From Pseudomonadota bacterium (lineage in GTDB: Bacteria > Bdellovibrionota_C > UBA2361 > OMIW01), in assembly GCA_900299205.1 (NCBI GenBank), contig OMIW01000062.1, positions 10,001-74,000 on the forward strand: a stretch of 64,000 nucleotides of DNA, read 5' to 3'. A program made the translations under genes and the position numbers. The notes beneath the pieces were generated by a model. It did no database searches. It worked only from the letters and a program-made list of their open reading frames with translations, and was not told the origin of the DNA. Shown piece after piece: positions 1 to 8,519 of the stretch (positions within the stretch are counted from its first letter, which is position 1; every line of letters begins with the position of its first letter).

Positions 1-2
1 AG

Positions 3-1478
3 GAGCTGGTCGGCGATATGACACCCGATGACCTCACAGGAGATATCTCTTTTGCCCGGGCTCGTGACAAGTCAGACAAGTCGCTCGAGATATTTAAATT
101 TTATGTGAATGCGCTCTACGTAGGCATTACCCGTGCTCTGACGACGGTGTATGTGGTCGATGAGGTATCCTCATACCAAGAGAGAGCGGAATCACGTTCC
201 CGGAATCGTTATTCTCTTTGGGAATTGCTTCAGATTCCCGTTGCGTCCTCCGATCTCTCCCTGAGTGCTGACTCATCGACCGCAGAGGAGTGGTCGATGG
301 AGGCGCGCCGACTCGAGCTTCAGGGCAAGCTCGAACAGGCGCAAGAAATTCGGGATAAGATCCTCAAGGTGCAAAAAGTGCCGTGGAAGGTACCGACAAG
401 AGAGAGTATTAATACGATGGTCGGAGATGCAGTTGCCTATGATAGCGATCTCAACAAAAGGCGGATGATTGAGCTATTTGAAACTGCGGAGGGTCAAGGG
501 TTGACCCCCATACAGGATTTTATCAATTTAAGGGAGAACGCCCCGACTAAGAGGTGGCTGAGGGCGCGAGACCTGATGATAGAAAAGCACTACAGCCACT
601 ACACCGCCCGCGATCCGCGCCACGTCCTTGCAAATGTCACGAAATTCGGCATCGATTATCAGAATGAGTTCGGTGAGACACCCCTGATGATAGCGTCCCG
701 ACTTTTTAAGAGGGATCTCGTCAAAAAACTTCTTGAAGAAGGCGCGAATCCTCAGCTTTGCACCCATGGAGGACTTACTCCCGTCCGAGGACTCCTTCGG
801 GAGCTCATGCTACGCCACCAGACGATCAGCCGTCGTCAGGCAGACGATGCGTGGGAGATCTGGCGGCTCATCGCTGAGCCACTCCTCCTGAGCGTGGGCG
901 GACGATTGATCAAGCTCTTGCCCCATCAGGGAGAATACACCCTATTCGAGGCGATTGCATCGATGCTGGTGGGCAAATTCTGGCAAACCAAACTCCTCGG
1001 TTTGGCATACGGCATCGAATCGCGTCTTCTCTACCAAGATTATGCCTCTCTTCACCTTTCCCTGCTCCCCGAATATCGGGCTCGCAGAGACTATGTGAAT
1101 GCCCTCCTCGCCAAGAACGAGATTGAACGGGAGGGGCCAACTAATAAGCTCTTGTTTATGCGATTGCGGCGTGGCTCTTATATTCTGAACCCGCTGATTA
1201 AGACTTATCAACCAATCCACTCAGAAAACGGGTCGAACGGGGCATCTTCGGACAGTGCTGATGCAGGTGCTGCGGAGGATGAAAACTGGCGTCCAATATA
1301 CGACGTCCTTGGTGCACCCTTTATGTATAGTCATCAATCTGCGCTCAGATATCCCCTCAAATTCGAAACAGTTTTGGGCCAACATGCAGACGCGGCTCGG
1401 GAGCGGCTCTCTTTGAGGCCTGACATCAGTCCGCCCTCTCAAAATCAGGACGTCGACCCCGCGTTTCAGACCATTTAA
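3..1478 (+). CDS. UvrD/Rep-type helicase C-terminal part with ankyrin region (5' end outside window)
   Basis: The frame is open to the left edge, so the true start lies upstream; the ATG at 18 is probably internal. Near the N-terminus of the visible part, NALYVGITRA matches helicase motif VI of superfamily 1 UvrD/Rep/PcrA enzymes (YVAxTRA), which contacts ATP with its arginine. The rest (about 400 residues) is not a normal UvrD tail. It has a charged helical stretch around residues 85-115, then an ankyrin-like pair beginning at GETPLMIASR and followed by LLEEGANPQL. Inference: an ATP-dependent DNA helicase or helicase-like ATPase with a protein-binding ankyrin tail. The helicase core, Walker motifs and true length cannot be seen here. 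The gene stops 63 bases before ispG. Confidence 0.7.
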   Translation, partial: ELVGDMTPDDLTGDISFARARDKSDKSLEIFKFYVNALYVGITRALTTVYVVDEVSSYQERAESRSRNRYSLWELLQIPVASSDLSLSADSSTAEEWSMEARRLELQGKLEQAQEIRDKILKVQKVPWKVPTRESINTMVGDAVAYDSDLNKRRMIELFETAEGQGLTPIQDFINLRENAPTKRWLRARDLMIEKHYSHYTARDPRHVLANVTKFGIDYQNEFGETPLMIASRLFKRDLVKKLLEEGANPQLCTHGGLTPVRGLLRELMLRHQTISRRQADDAWEIWRLIAEPLLLSVGGRLIKLLPHQGEYTLFEAIASMLVGKFWQTKLLGLAYGIESRLLYQDYASLHLSLLPEYRARRDYVNALLAKNEIEREGPTNKLLFMRLRRGSYILNPLIKTYQPIHSENGSNGASSDSADAGAAEDENWRPIYDVLGAPFMYSHQSALRYPLKFETVLGQHADAARERLSLRPDISPPSQNQDVDPAFQTI

Positions 1479-1541
1479 CCTCCCGCCTGACTTCTGATAT
1501 CATCCATCCGTGTTTCAATTCGCCCTAACCGAAGAGGCCCC

Positions 1542-2696
1542 ATGACCCTTCCTGTAAAAATCCTCCGAAGAAAAACTCGCTCAGTCTTTGTTCGAGACCT
1601 TGGTATCGGCTCCGAGCACCCGATATCAGTGCAGTCGATGTGTGCAACCAAAACGCAAGATGTCGAGGCGACGGCTGAGCAGATCCGCCGGCTTCGCGAA
1701 TACGGGGCCGATGTCGTGCGAGTCGCTGTCGATAGCAAGAAGGATGTTGAAGCACTCGAGGCCGTTCGCAAAGCCGTTCCCGACGCGCGGATCGTTGTCG
1801 ATCTTCAGGAGAGCTATCGGCTCGCCGAAAAGGTTGCCCCTTTTGTTGATAAAATCCGGTATAACCCGGGCCATCTGCATCATCACGAAAAGTCCGTCCC
1901 CGTTCGGGAGAAGGTCGCCTTCATCGTCGGGGCCGCCCAAATCCACGACTGCGCTCTCCGCATCGGAGTCAATTTCGGCTCACTTGATCCGGCGCAGGCG
2001 GGGGCCGATCCCATCGAAGCCGCCCTTTCCTCGGTAACAGAACATATCGGCTATCTCGAAGAGCTCGATTTCACCCGCTACGTCGTTTCGCTCAAGAGCT
2101 CCGACCCCAACGATGTCGTTGCTATCAACACGGAATTCGCAAAGCGATTTCCTGAAATTCCGCTCCATCTCGGGGTAACCGAGGCGGGCTTGCTCCCAAT
2201 GGGTGAAGTAAAAACGCGAGTTGCATTCGAGCACCTCCTTGCGCGGGGAATCGGGGATACCGTTCGCGTTTCTCTCACTCTCCCTAATGAGCGGAAACAC
2301 GAAGAGATCCTCGTCGGAAAATCGATTATCTCGGATGTATATGCGGGTCGCTTCCGCTCAGTCCCAACCTTTGATCACGATGGGATTAACATAATTTCAT
2401 GCCCATCGTGCTCACGAGTCGAGAATAGCGCTTTCGTCGAGCTCGCAGAGAAGGTGCGCACTGCCGTTCAGGACACCGAACAGGAAAAGCTGACGATCGC
2501 GGTCATGGGGTGTCGGGTGAACGGGCCGGGTGAGACCGATGATGCGGATCTCGGGCTCTGGTGTGCTCCAAGTCATGTGAACCTAAAGCGGAAAGGGGAG
2601 CTCGTCGGTTCCTTCTCCTATGAAGAGATCCTCGGTCGGTTTCGTCAGGAGCTGGATTTGATTATCGCGGAACGGAGGGGGCAACTGGACCCTTGA
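1542..2696 (+). CDS. ispG: 4-hydroxy-3-methylbut-2-enyl diphosphate synthase (flavodoxin/ferredoxin)
   Basis: IspG (GcpE) converts MEcPP to HMBPP in the non-mevalonate isoprenoid pathway, using a [4Fe-4S] cluster. The 384-residue protein has the family N-terminus ([16 protein letters not shown]), the TIM-barrel segments ending in KIRYNPGH, and the cluster ligands at the C-terminus: CPSCSR near residue 287 and GCRVNGPGE near residue 325. Its length matches the short bacterial form without the plant insertion. The ATG is preceded by a purine-poor region with no clear Shine-Dalgarno, but the N-terminus fits the family. It stands alone between the helicase and the pseudokinase gene. Its presence implies that the cell makes isoprenoids by the MEP route. 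Confidence 0.96.
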   Translation: MTLPVKILRRKTRSVFVRDLGIGSEHPISVQSMCATKTQDVEATAEQIRRLREYGADVVRVAVDSKKDVEALEAVRKAVPDARIVVDLQESYRLAEKVAPFVDKIRYNPGHLHHHEKSVPVREKVAFIVGAAQIHDCALRIGVNFGSLDPAQAGADPIEAALSSVTEHIGYLEELDFTRYVVSLKSSDPNDVVAINTEFAKRFPEIPLHLGVTEAGLLPMGEVKTRVAFEHLLARGIGDTVRVSLTLPNERKHEEILVGKSIISDVYAGRFRSVPTFDHDGINIISCPSCSRVENSAFVELAEKVRTAVQDTEQEKLTIAVMGCRVNGPGETDDADLGLWCAPSHVNLKRKGELVGSFSYEEILGRFRQELDLIIAERRGQLDP

Positions 2697-2986
2697 CCGG
2701 GCGGGAGATTCGCTTCTCATCTGCTCGGGCTCCGACGGCGGAGCCTCTCAGCCCACCTTCCCATCTAAAATCGTCCCTTGCCTCCTCCTCGGGTAATTGT
2801 GCCAAATGCCCAAGTGCGATAAAGATAGATGCGGAGGTTAGTCCGTGCCGAGATGCCGTCTCTTTATTGAGGGTTCTCGTTCCCACTGCCGTCTAGTAAG
2901 TACAGGGAACTACTCTGGCTCATGGCCGGAAATCGCCGCGACATTGCGGGGTGAGAGCATCGGCGGGTTTTCTAGGAGCATCTCGC

Positions 2987-5236
2987 GTGCAGCGTCGAAT
3001 AATCACCTTAGACGAAGCCACTCCCCGACAGCGACAGGGTGCGAGTGAACTACAGGAGGGAGCCCGCGTCCCAGGCAACCTTACCCGTTTAATGCTCGGA
3101 GACGGACCGTGGGATATCCGAATCATCACCGAAGAGTCAACAGCATCAGGATCTCGGCTCTGGCTCACCCGGGCAGTTGATCCTTCCCTTGCGACTGATA
3201 CTCCGGAGTTCAACCACCTTCGGCTTCTCTTCGGATGGGCAGCAGGTCACAGTCCGGCAAACACCTCGGGCGAGTTCAAGGGACGACTTTGGTACCGTCG
3301 CCTCTATCTGCCCTCCGTCTTGGCAGATGCCCCTTTGCCGACAGACCTTCAGGGCGCCCTCACCCTCTTTCGTCAGTTAGCCGAACTGATTGAGCAGTAT
3401 CACGCAGCCTCGCTGATTCATGGACATCCCTCTCTTTCTAACGTGGCGGTGCACGCCGACGGAACCCTCGCATTGGTGGATCCAGGATTCGCCCTCATGT
3501 GTCCATCCGCGCGCATCGGTAGGGCCAGCCTTTCCCCCGACATCGGCAGTGCCGGCGCGGCAAATTCGGCAACCGACCTCTTCACCCTCGGAAAGGTCGG
3601 AAGAAAACTTTTCCCCAGACTCACCCTCCCTGATGAGCTTGCCGGCCTCCTCGAAGTGTTAGCATCTTCCGACAGCGCGCGTCGACCCTCGATTCACTGG
3701 GTCCTTGGGATCTTGCGCGATCTGAGCGCAGACCTCTCCGGTGCTCAGCCAAGTAGCAGGAGTAAAAGACCAACCCCTCGAGGCTCTCCGATGCTTCGTC
3801 CATCAGTGAGCCCCTCCTCTGAAGGAGAGCCCCCGTTCGAGCCACCACCCCCCGAGCCGTATCAATCTGCGCCGGAACTTCCGCAACCGCAACGAACCTC
3901 TACGCCGTGGATACTGATCATCCTGATCGTATTCGTAGCAGCAGCAATCATCAGTCGGATCCTTTCAACACCCAAGGGCCCCTCGATCCCCTCAGATCAC
4001 TATTGGATGAGTGGCACCCCCTCTTACATGCGGGCGGTCGCCGAGGCGGCGATAATACAGGGCGACCCAGAGGCGCGACTCGCCATTTTCGATGCGGCTC
4101 GTCAGGGATATCAGAATCCACGCGTTAATTCAGAACTTCTCAAGGTCGTTCTCGATTCTCGGTGGGAGGAGCAGCTCACTGAAGATGATCGTACCATAAT
4201 TCTCACCCTTGCAGTCGGCTCGCTCTTAGGACAGCGTCCTCAGCTCACCTTCACTGAGGATGTGCACCCCGGGGTTCTTTACGCCATCATCGCCCGTTCA
4301 CCTCTTGATGCGAGATCGCAAGAGCTTCAGCACTTTCAACCACATCAGCTCGGCACATTACCCGCGCCGATTGGGACTACGTTTACCGCCCTGCAATCTC
4401 TCGGTATTACCTCGATAGAGGATCCGGCATCAAAAGGAGCCGCTCACTTCCTCTCGGGCGATATTCGTGCCCCTGTTATTGAGGCATTCTTCGGGCCATT
4501 TGCGGATGAGGGCAGGCTCCTCGCAAAGCTTGAGCTCATCAAGGATAGCCTTTCGACCAACGAGCAGCTTCGGATAACAACTCTCGCGACTCTGATGTCT
4601 GAGAGCCCCCTGGTGCGCATGCTGATGGGTTGGTTCGATCAGGATGGACTCAATACCTGGAAAGACGTACCTCCTCCAACTCGTTTTCTCATTTCTCTCG
4701 GCGCCGTTCCAGCGGGGCTCTCCTACGAACAGCTCATCGATCTGCTCGTGTTCACCCGCCCCGGCGTGCGGGAGGCTGCAAGTCGCCAAATTCTCGAGAG
4801 CTCCTCATTTGCGGCAGTCCACGACATTCTCCCCGTTCTATCTGCACCAGAGTCGGGCCTCTCCCGAATGCAGCTCCTCTCCTTGGCAGGCGCATTGCAA
4901 ACAACGGGGCGGGATCAGCTTCTTCTCGTTCACAGCTGGCTCAAAAGCCTCCCCCCTCCCCCCTTTGTGGCGAAGCTCTTAATAGCTCGTGATGGCAAGG
5001 GCTCCAAAGATGGCTTCAATCTTGAAGCCGCGCGATATCTCCTCAAATCGAAAGAGACGCAGCTGCCACGGGAGATGATCATCGATCTCTCAACCCACTC
5101 CGAATCGATGGCCCGCGCCTACGCCTACGGCAAATTAAGTGCCGCAAATGAGGATGACCGCCGCATACTCCAAGCAGCTCTCACCACCGAAACCAGCCCC
5201 CGGCTCAAAAAACAGCTGGCACAAACCTTAAAATAG
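2987..5236 (+). CDS. Membrane-anchored Ser/Thr kinase-like protein, probable pseudokinase
   Basis: Residues up to about 265 look like a eukaryotic-type protein kinase C-lobe. The catalytic-loop equivalent reads HGHPSLSN, where active kinases have an Asp (HGDxxxxN), and the magnesium loop reads DPG instead of DFG; so two key catalytic positions are altered while the Asn is kept. A proline-rich linker follows, then one transmembrane helix (WILIILIVFVAAAII, near residue 310), then about 430 residues with HEAT-like helical character on the far side of the membrane. GTG 2987 was chosen because AGGAG lies 8 bases upstream; the longer GTG at 2951 has no ribosome site. Inference: a signalling scaffold or sensor with an inactive kinase head. 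No partner gene is adjacent. Confidence 0.72.
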   Translation: MQRRIITLDEATPRQRQGASELQEGARVPGNLTRLMLGDGPWDIRIITEESTASGSRLWLTRAVDPSLATDTPEFNHLRLLFGWAAGHSPANTSGEFKGRLWYRRLYLPSVLADAPLPTDLQGALTLFRQLAELIEQYHAASLIHGHPSLSNVAVHADGTLALVDPGFALMCPSARIGRASLSPDIGSAGAANSATDLFTLGKVGRKLFPRLTLPDELAGLLEVLASSDSARRPSIHWVLGILRDLSADLSGAQPSSRSKRPTPRGSPMLRPSVSPSSEGEPPFEPPPPEPYQSAPELPQPQRTSTPWILIILIVFVAAAIISRILSTPKGPSIPSDHYWMSGTPSYMRAVAEAAIIQGDPEARLAIFDAARQGYQNPRVNSELLKVVLDSRWEEQLTEDDRTIILTLAVGSLLGQRPQLTFTEDVHPGVLYAIIARSPLDARSQELQHFQPHQLGTLPAPIGTTFTALQSLGITSIEDPASKGAAHFLSGDIRAPVIEAFFGPFADEGRLLAKLELIKDSLSTNEQLRITTLATLMSESPLVRMLMGWFDQDGLNTWKDVPPPTRFLISLGAVPAGLSYEQLIDLLVFTRPGVREAASRQILESSSFAAVHDILPVLSAPESGLSRMQLLSLAGALQTTGRDQLLLVHSWLKSLPPPPFVAKLLIARDGKGSKDGFNLEAARYLLKSKETQLPREMIIDLSTHSESMARAYAYGKLSAANEDDRRILQAALTTETSPRLKKQLAQTLK

Positions 5237-5336
5237 AGCACGGCGATCAGCGATGGGCATCGATAGAGCGCTATCCAATCTTTGAAACTTTTGGCAGGTG
5301 TGATAGAAAAGGGGGGTCGCTCATCGACAGAATGAT

Positions 5337-5419
5337 GCCCGAGTGATGGAATGGTAGACATACAGGACTTAAAATCCTGGGACCGAAAGGTCGTGCGAGT
5401 TCGAGTCTCGCCTTGGGCA
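5337..5419 (+). tRNA. tRNA-Leu (anticodon TAA)
   Basis: An 83-base class II tRNA. The acceptor GCCCGAG pairs with CTTGGGC with one G-T pair, followed by discriminator A. The anticodon stem CAGGA/TCCTG holds the loop CTTAAAA, giving TAA. A variable arm and the T-loop TTCGAGT are present. The CCA end is not encoded. Confidence 0.95.
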
Positions 5420-5458
5420 ATGACGTGGGGAACTCATTACGCAGGAATGTTTTGCTAC

Positions 5459-5490
5459 ATTACCGCTCCTCCGAATTACCGCTCCTCCGA
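5459..5490 (+). repeat. Two exact tandem copies of a 16-base unit
   Basis: The unit ATTACCGCTCCTCCGA occurs twice back to back in the 220-base gap between tRNA-Leu and the protease gene. No gene or RNA structure is evident around it. Confidence 0.8.
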
Positions 5491-5640
5491 TCACACAGCT
5501 CAAATTCTCGTAGCTGAGATTCACAATTCACCAACGCGAGGAACCACCTTTGGTCATTTTTCAAACGAGCCCACGCTCACCCTGTCCCCGATTCCTCCCC
5601 CCGAAACTCACCGTATTTAAATAAATTTTGAGGCACCTAA

Positions 5641-8406
5641 TCAGCCCCACTCATTCCGCCGCCACTCCCCCGCCGAATCTCGGATCAGCTCGTAGCTAGG
5701 CCAGAGCTCAGGATGGGGTATGAGGGTGACCACCCGTTCGATTGAACCATTTTCGAGAAATCGAACGACGACGGGACTTGTGCCCTCTCGCTGACGAGCC
5801 ACGGCGGTAAAGGTGCTGAGATCCGGCGTAGGCTGTCCATTAAGCGAAATTATCTGACTGCCAACCTCGAGCCCGCATCGATAAGAGGGCGATCCGTAAT
5901 TTCCTGACGCAACGTACACGCCACACGCCCCCTCCCCGTGAGTTCTTCGGATCTCCGCATGAGGCGCGTGCACAACGGCTCCGGCCCAATGCACGATATG
6001 GTTGACCCCCTCTCCCGATAGGGTCTCGGGTGCAATCTCAACGGTGATTGCCGTGCCATCGCGCCATGCGATCACTGAGATATTTTCTCGCTGTACCAGC
6101 TCCTCAAGTGAACGATGATCGACGGGAATGGTACCATCAACCGATAAAATAACATCGCCTGGTTCAAGACGCCCCTCGCTTGGACCACCTGGCACGGTAC
6201 GAACGACCCGAAGCAGCTGCCGTCGGCCGCTACCTATCGCCGCGTTTATCTTCGTCAGCCATCCAGCAGGAATCTTCAGTCGGCGAAGCTCGGGCAGACG
6301 AATCGGCGCAAGCTCCGACTCGATCCACCGAAAAACCCGCTCACCCCGTCCGAGCAGTCGCAAATCTGCAAGGACAACCGCAGGAATACCGCTGTAGGTG
6401 AACTCGAACTGCTCGTCGTCCTTGTGGGCGAATATCCCCCAGAAACCCACTACGCCCCCTTCTTCATCAACGATAGCGCCATTAAAGTCAGCGTGACGGG
6501 CGTTGAGCTGAATAAGATCGAGATTTGTTTCCTGAAAGAAGGAATTGGTCGGGGCGCGAGTGGAAGCGGAGCGAATACTGGTAATCGTCGCCTTTTTGCT
6601 ATGCATCGAGCCGTACTCATTTACCCCTATGAGATGCACATCACTGCCAATCAGCGCTCCTTCCGTTACGAGCTCAGCTTCTCCAACCGCCGCATCTCCA
6701 AGAGCCGAAAGATCACACTGGAGAAGCACCACATTATGCAGCGGATGAAGATAGACTACCCGCGCAGGAACCTCCCCCCCCCCCGCAACGGTAACGGTGA
6801 TATCCCCTAATGCGTGCCACACCGTGCTGCGATCAGTTGCAATGAGCCCCCGTTCTTTGTCGATGACTATCCCCGTCCCACGAGGCGAATCATAGCGATG
6901 CCATCCCGCAATAATGTATGGTGACCGAAATTGAAGATGCACCAGGGCAGATTGAACTCGATGCCAGGGCTTAGTTCCTTGCTCGATCGGCTCCACTGGT
7001 TGAGACGAAAGGGGGATCGGCTCAAGTTGAGCAGGAAGAGGTTCACTACGCCACCGTTCGGGGTTCACCACCCGTTGTCCACCACTTTCCATCGACGCAT
7101 GTTCTCGTCTCCACCGGCGACAGGGGAACCATCGGGAAGAGAACACAGCAGACGCCTGTCGCACCGTGGTGGGCTGCTTAAAGTGCCGAAAACGCACCGA
7201 AAACGCTTCTCCTTGCCTCAGCACGCCAAAAACCGCAGCAAGATCATCGAGCGACCGAACCGCCTTGCCCGCGACTGACTCGAGCAACGCCCCTTTTTGC
7301 ATCCATTCATCAACAAGGAGGTACCCAGGGGCAGCCACCACGACCCCTTTGGGAGGTGCATTAAGATGCCACGCATGAACCGAAGAGATAGGATGAAATA
7401 TCGCTTCACCTATTTCGATGAATTCATCAGGGACGAGCGATTCAAGATCCTCAACGGGCAAATCGACAACGAGGGTCGCTCCATCACGAGCAACCACGAG
7501 CGATATGACGCCCCCTATCGAAGAATCTAGTGCCTCCTCAAAAGGCTCAAATGAATCGATCAGCTCGCCGTTTACCCGAATGATAACATCACCCACCCGA
7601 AGCGAACGGGCCGCTGCGGTGGTCGGTAAGATCCGTTCAACGACAAGCAATCCCGTTGAACGGGGAACCGCCACCATGCTCTCTGCGAGGATCGGCTGTG
7701 CGACACCACGTCGGAGAAGCTCGTCGTAAGAACGATGGGAGGCGCGCACGTGTACAGTCCCCCTCGTCACCGGCTCTCCACGCCGAAGCGCCTCGAATGC
7801 TCGAACGATCCGACGCATCGGCAGAAAATACGCAGCAGCTGCCTCTCGATGTCCCCCCGCGTTGAGACCCACGACACGACCCTCTTCATCTATGACCGGT
7901 GAACCCGATGACCCCCCCGAGGTCATCGATGCGGCCTGCATGTAAAAGGTATTCCAGTCAGAGTATTGACCCTCGCCGTAATCAGGGGCCTCGCGGTCGA
8001 GACGACTAAGGGTTCCAGAAAGGATGGAGAACCCCTCTCCCGCATCGTTACCGATAACTCGGATTTCGACCCCCTCGACCGCCCCCTCTGGGTACAGGGA
8101 AAGGCTTCGCGGGACAGATCCCCGAAGGCGAGCCGGGTCGTAGCAAAAAAAACCAAAATCATGGATCGGATCTCGGTAGAGGGGCATCAGTTCGACCTCG
8201 CGCAAGTCTGCGAATATGCCCCGTGCGACCACAGGACCAGCCGTCACGACATGGCGATTAGTGAGCACGATCCCCCGCTCCGCATCGACAACAAAGCCCG
8301 TCGCTTGACCAGAGTTTTGCCAATCATCCTCGAAAGCGCGCGATTGATCGACCATGATTGCAAGAATGGATCCCTTGGTTTCCTCTATTGTCCTTTTCCA
8401 CGACAT
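5641..8406 (-). CDS. Tandem HtrA/Deg-type serine protease with PDZ domains, Nma111/Deg7-like
   Basis: The 921-residue protein holds two trypsin-like/PDZ modules. Module 1 keeps a full triad: His in TNRHVV (about residue 52), Asp in RDPIHDFGFF (about 83), Ser in SGGSSGSPV (about 167), followed by a PDZ segment (GLLVVERILPTTAA to VGDVIIRVNG). Module 2 (from about residue 500) is degenerate: the His region reads ATDRSTVWH and the Ser region reads DFNGAIVDEEG, so it is proteolytically dead; further PDZ-like segments follow at the C-terminus. This order, and phrases such as ATGFVVD, NRHVV, IYRDPxHDFGF-like and GNDAGE, closely parallel yeast Nma111 and plant Deg7. There is no signal peptide, so a cytoplasmic location is likely, unlike bacterial DegP. 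It is the only gene between the tRNA and uvrB. Confidence 0.85.
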   Translation of the reverse strand: MSWKRTIEETKGSILAIMVDQSRAFEDDWQNSGQATGFVVDAERGIVLTNRHVVTAGPVVARGIFADLREVELMPLYRDPIHDFGFFCYDPARLRGSVPRSLSLYPEGAVEGVEIRVIGNDAGEGFSILSGTLSRLDREAPDYGEGQYSDWNTFYMQAASMTSGGSSGSPVIDEEGRVVGLNAGGHREAAAAYFLPMRRIVRAFEALRRGEPVTRGTVHVRASHRSYDELLRRGVAQPILAESMVAVPRSTGLLVVERILPTTAAARSLRVGDVIIRVNGELIDSFEPFEEALDSSIGGVISLVVARDGATLVVDLPVEDLESLVPDEFIEIGEAIFHPISSVHAWHLNAPPKGVVVAAPGYLLVDEWMQKGALLESVAGKAVRSLDDLAAVFGVLRQGEAFSVRFRHFKQPTTVRQASAVFSSRWFPCRRWRREHASMESGGQRVVNPERWRSEPLPAQLEPIPLSSQPVEPIEQGTKPWHRVQSALVHLQFRSPYIIAGWHRYDSPRGTGIVIDKERGLIATDRSTVWHALGDITVTVAGGGEVPARVVYLHPLHNVVLLQCDLSALGDAAVGEAELVTEGALIGSDVHLIGVNEYGSMHSKKATITSIRSASTRAPTNSFFQETNLDLIQLNARHADFNGAIVDEEGGVVGFWGIFAHKDDEQFEFTYSGIPAVVLADLRLLGRGERVFRWIESELAPIRLPELRRLKIPAGWLTKINAAIGSGRRQLLRVVRTVPGGPSEGRLEPGDVILSVDGTIPVDHRSLEELVQRENISVIAWRDGTAITVEIAPETLSGEGVNHIVHWAGAVVHAPHAEIRRTHGEGACGVYVASGNYGSPSYRCGLEVGSQIISLNGQPTPDLSTFTAVARQREGTSPVVVRFLENGSIERVVTLIPHPELWPSYELIRDSAGEWRRNEWG

Positions 8407-8519
8407 GATGACTGCCTTAAACTTAATCAGCGGTACTTATTTCAGAGAGCGCTTCGGACCACGGAGGGTCTAGAAAACTCCGTCAGGCCTTCGAAACTAA
8501 ACACCAGCATCACACCCTA

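Noticed and set aside
2693-2896. 67-codon ORF directly after ispG
   Set aside because: TTG start overlapping the ispG stop, Ser/Ala-rich with no family and no support from context.
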